Assembly: GCF_002754375.1 (NCBI RefSeq)
Contig: NZ_PEFF01000001.1
Location: forward strand, 3,737,501-3,801,500
Reading direction: 5' to 3'
DNA length: 64,000 nucleotides
Source: Variovorax sp. 54
GTDB lineage: Bacteria; Pseudomonadota; Gammaproteobacteria; Burkholderiales; Burkholderiaceae_C
The notes beneath the pieces were generated by a model, which searched no databases, was not told where the DNA came from, and saw nothing but the letters and a program-made list of their open reading frames with translations. Below are positions 62,204-64,000 of this stretch, one piece after another; the first letter of the stretch is position 1, and each line of letters opens with the position of its first letter. Position numbers and translations under genes: made by a program.

Positions 62204-63076
62204 TCAGCGCGGCGCGTGATCGCGGGCCGTGAGCACGAAGAGCTGCGCCATCAGGTCCGCGAGCAGCCGCAGCTGCGGGTCGTCGGTGAGCGGTGCGTGC
62301 CGCCACGCGGCAACCTGCGCGTCGAGGCCTCCGAGCGGCCCCGCGAAGAACAAGCGCCGCAGCGCGCCGCCGAGCACATCGTGCGCCGCCGATTCCGCGG
62401 GGCTGCCGAGGGTGCTGTCGGCATGGCTGCCCCATGCCGGCGTGGCGAGGAAGGGCGAGAGCACCGTGCCTTGCAGGCGGCCGTCGCGCAGGAAGCTGCC
62501 CAGCGTCAGGTCGTACGGTTGCGAAGGTCCGTTCGCAAGCGCTTCCTGCAGCAATGCGGGCAGCACGCGCAGGCCCTTCGGCATCACGAGGTAGGCGACC
62601 GCGCCCCAGTTGTAGAGCGTGCGCGCGTCGAGAAAGTCGATGCCTGTCAGCGCGTGACGCGACGCGCCGCTGCCTTGCGGTGGCAGGCGCCGTTGCAGGC
62701 TTTGCCAGAGCGCGAGCAGGTGCTGCGTCGAGGTCACGGGCTGGCATTCGAGGAACGCGATGTCGCAGCCTTCGGCTTCGAGCTGTGCGAGTGCGCCGCT
62801 GCGCAGCACGGCCGGCAGGGCCTCGCTGAGCTGCGCATCGTCTTCGAGCACCAGCAGTGCCTCGCCGGGGTTCGCGAGGGTGAGGGCTTCGGTGTGCGAG
62901 AGAAAGCAGGCGCGCTCGCCGGGCGTGATCGGCGCGCTGCCAGGCGCGAGTGTCTGCGCATCGATGGCGGCGTGCCGCCGGACACCCGTCAGCCCGAGCC
63001 GTTGCAACTGCGCGTCCATCGCGGCGCGGCGATCGGTGCTTCGCTCGAGGTTGATGTAGCAGCCTTGCATGGGCAT
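62204..63076 (-). CDS. Glycosyltransferase family 25-like (LPS biosynthesis type)
   Basis: A 290-residue transferase with GT25 features: INLERSTDRRAAMDAQLQRLGL at the N-terminus, ACFLSHTEALTLA and the DxD-like motif LLVLEDDAQL. GT25 enzymes add galactose or glucose to LPS cores. Alternative starts are 63076 (MPM) and 63070. It is convergent with tpsA (11 bases apart) and divergent from a second glycosyltransferase, 32 bases away. LPS is the usual acceptor; modification of the adjacent adhesin is possible. Confidence 0.85.
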   Translation of the reverse strand: MPMQGCYINLERSTDRRAAMDAQLQRLGLTGVRRHAAIDAQTLAPGSAPITPGERACFLSHTEALTLANPGEALLVLEDDAQLSEALPAVLRSGALAQLEAEGCDIAFLECQPVTSTQHLLALWQSLQRRLPPQGSGASRHALTGIDFLDARTLYNWGAVAYLVMPKGLRVLPALLQEALANGPSQPYDLTLGSFLRDGRLQGTVLSPFLATPAWGSHADSTLGSPAESAAHDVLGGALRRLFFAGPLGGLDAQVAAWRHAPLTDDPQLRLLADLMAQLFVLTARDHAPR

Positions 63077-63108
63077 CTCCGGTGCTTCATCGCTGAAGGA
63101 GCGATGCA

Positions 63109-64000
63109 GTGAACAGCATGACGTCGGGCGACCAGGAGAATGACACGGGCCGCCCTTGGCTCAGCGTCGTGCTCCCTTTCTACCGCAAGCTGGCCGAGTT
63201 CGAGCGTGTGCTGCCGATGAATGCGGGGTATTGGGCGCGACCGGGCATCGAGGTCGTGCTCGCGCTCGATGAGCCCGGCGAGGAAGCCGGCGTGTTGGCG
63301 CTGGTCGCGCGCTTTCCGCAGATCCGCTGGAAGGTACTCGTGAACGACGTTGCGCATGCGTGGCGCCCGCCCTGCAAGGCCATCAACGCCGGCGTGCGCT
63401 GCAGCGCAGGGCGCTTCGTGCTGGTCCATTCGCCGGAGTCCGCCTATGCGAGCGATGCGCCGGCCCTGCTGCTGGAGGCGGCGATGGGGCACGCGCGCGG
63501 CGTGGCGGTGGGCCGCGTCGGCTTCGCGCGCTTCGATGAACTCACGGACACGCTCGAATCGGCCTTCGCACGTCAGGTGCCGCCCGAGCTGCTGCTGCAG
63601 ACCTTCTACGGTTCGCTGTGTTGCGCGCGGGAAGCCTTCGATGCGGTGAACGGCTACGACGAATCGTTTGAAGAGTGGGGTGGCGACGACGACAACCTGC
63701 GCGTGCGCCTCGAGATGGCGGGCTGGCAGTTGCTGGCCTGTCCGGACGCGCACCTGCTGCACCTGTCGGACGAGACGCGCACAGGCGGCGAACAGTTCGA
63801 CCGCGATATCGACTGGGTCCGATGCACGCCGCACGAGGCGCGCGTGGGTGATATCGGATGGGGCCGTGATTTCGATCGCATCGCGCGCGACGACAGCGCC
63901 AGTGCATGGCCCGCCGAGGCACCGGCCTGGCTGGCCACCGCACCGGCGGTGCCGATGGGTTCGCGCCGCCAGTGCGAGGTCTGCGCGCGCCTGCTGCACC
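63109..64000 (+). CDS. Glycosyltransferase family 2-like protein (cut by window end)
   Basis: The first 297 codons of a GT2-like transferase; the stop is beyond the window. SVVLPFYRKLAEFERVLPMN is a GT-A opening, and NGYDESFEEWGGDDDNLRVRLEMAGW resembles the galactosyltransferase C-terminal motif of GT7-type enzymes. The GTG start at 63109 has an AAGGAG site 7 bases upstream, better than the in-frame ATG at 63118. A cysteine pair (CEVCARLLH) near the end hints at a further domain. Divergent from the GT25-like gene. Confidence 0.8.
   Translation, partial: MNSMTSGDQENDTGRPWLSVVLPFYRKLAEFERVLPMNAGYWARPGIEVVLALDEPGEEAGVLALVARFPQIRWKVLVNDVAHAWRPPCKAINAGVRCSAGRFVLVHSPESAYASDAPALLLEAAMGHARGVAVGRVGFARFDELTDTLESAFARQVPPELLLQTFYGSLCCAREAFDAVNGYDESFEEWGGDDDNLRVRLEMAGWQLLACPDAHLLHLSDETRTGGEQFDRDIDWVRCTPHEARVGDIGWGRDFDRIARDDSASAWPAEAPAWLATAPAVPMGSRRQCEVCARLLH

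Overview
The window is a chromosomal segment of a GC-rich (roughly two-thirds G+C or more by eye) betaproteobacterium. The content suggests Burkholderiales, family Comamonadaceae, probably close to Variovorax: two Bug-type (TctC) solute receptors, many LysR regulators, the arrangement argS / SPOR protein / dsbA, and an lptA-lptB-rpoN cluster. The genus is an inference from gene content. No rRNA, tRNA, CRISPR array or insertion sequence was seen.

Left part (1-22.3 kb). A partial hisC is followed by a catabolic cluster: a Bug receptor, an IclR regulator, an HMG-CoA lyase and a CaiB-type CoA-transferase. A strong promoter with palindromic operators lies between iclR and the lyase. Then come a LysR regulator, a small membrane protein, a PsiF-repeat protein and a run of housekeeping and envelope genes (argS, SPOR protein, dsbA, lptA, lptB, rpoN, a phospholipase-D lipoprotein). 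A minus-strand group follows (hybrid histidine kinase, cytochrome b561, two YceI proteins, a LysE exporter), and then an rRNA methyltransferase, a Gdx-type SMR exporter with a divergent LysR, and a lone PIN-domain protein.

Type VI secretion cargo island (22.4-26.0 kb). A VgrG gene that has lost its middle in frame is followed by a 771-residue protein with an N-terminal M23-like domain and a C-terminal GH19 lysozyme-like domain. Overlapping its stop is a small, AT-rich gene for an exported protein, the likely immunity partner. G+C falls sharply in the second half of the effector gene and in the immunity gene.

Middle part (26-50 kb). Metabolic and transport genes, many in translationally coupled pairs (ATGA overlaps): an FMN-dependent glutamate-synthase-like protein with a small kinase; PgpA with PncC; an NTF2-like protein with an acetyltransferase; and a three-gene string of a Gcr-like membrane protein, a Kef-like cation/proton antiporter and a YbdK-type glutamate-cysteine ligase. 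A second catabolic locus holds an FAD monooxygenase, a Bug receptor and a divergent LysR. thiL, apaG and rpe are also here.

Right part (50-64 kb). A 52-residue membrane peptide precedes a large KatE catalase. Then comes the most striking locus: an exported TPR-CHAT (caspase-like) protein, a TpsB outer-membrane transporter and an 1820-residue TpsA filamentous haemagglutinin-like adhesin, in operon order. The adhesin ends in a cysteine pair. Two glycosyltransferase genes (GT25-like, and a GT2-like gene cut by the window end) lie beside it. A periplasmic caspase-like protease encoded with a two-partner secretion system is the best candidate here for an uncharacterised biological system; the T6SS effector/immunity island is the second.
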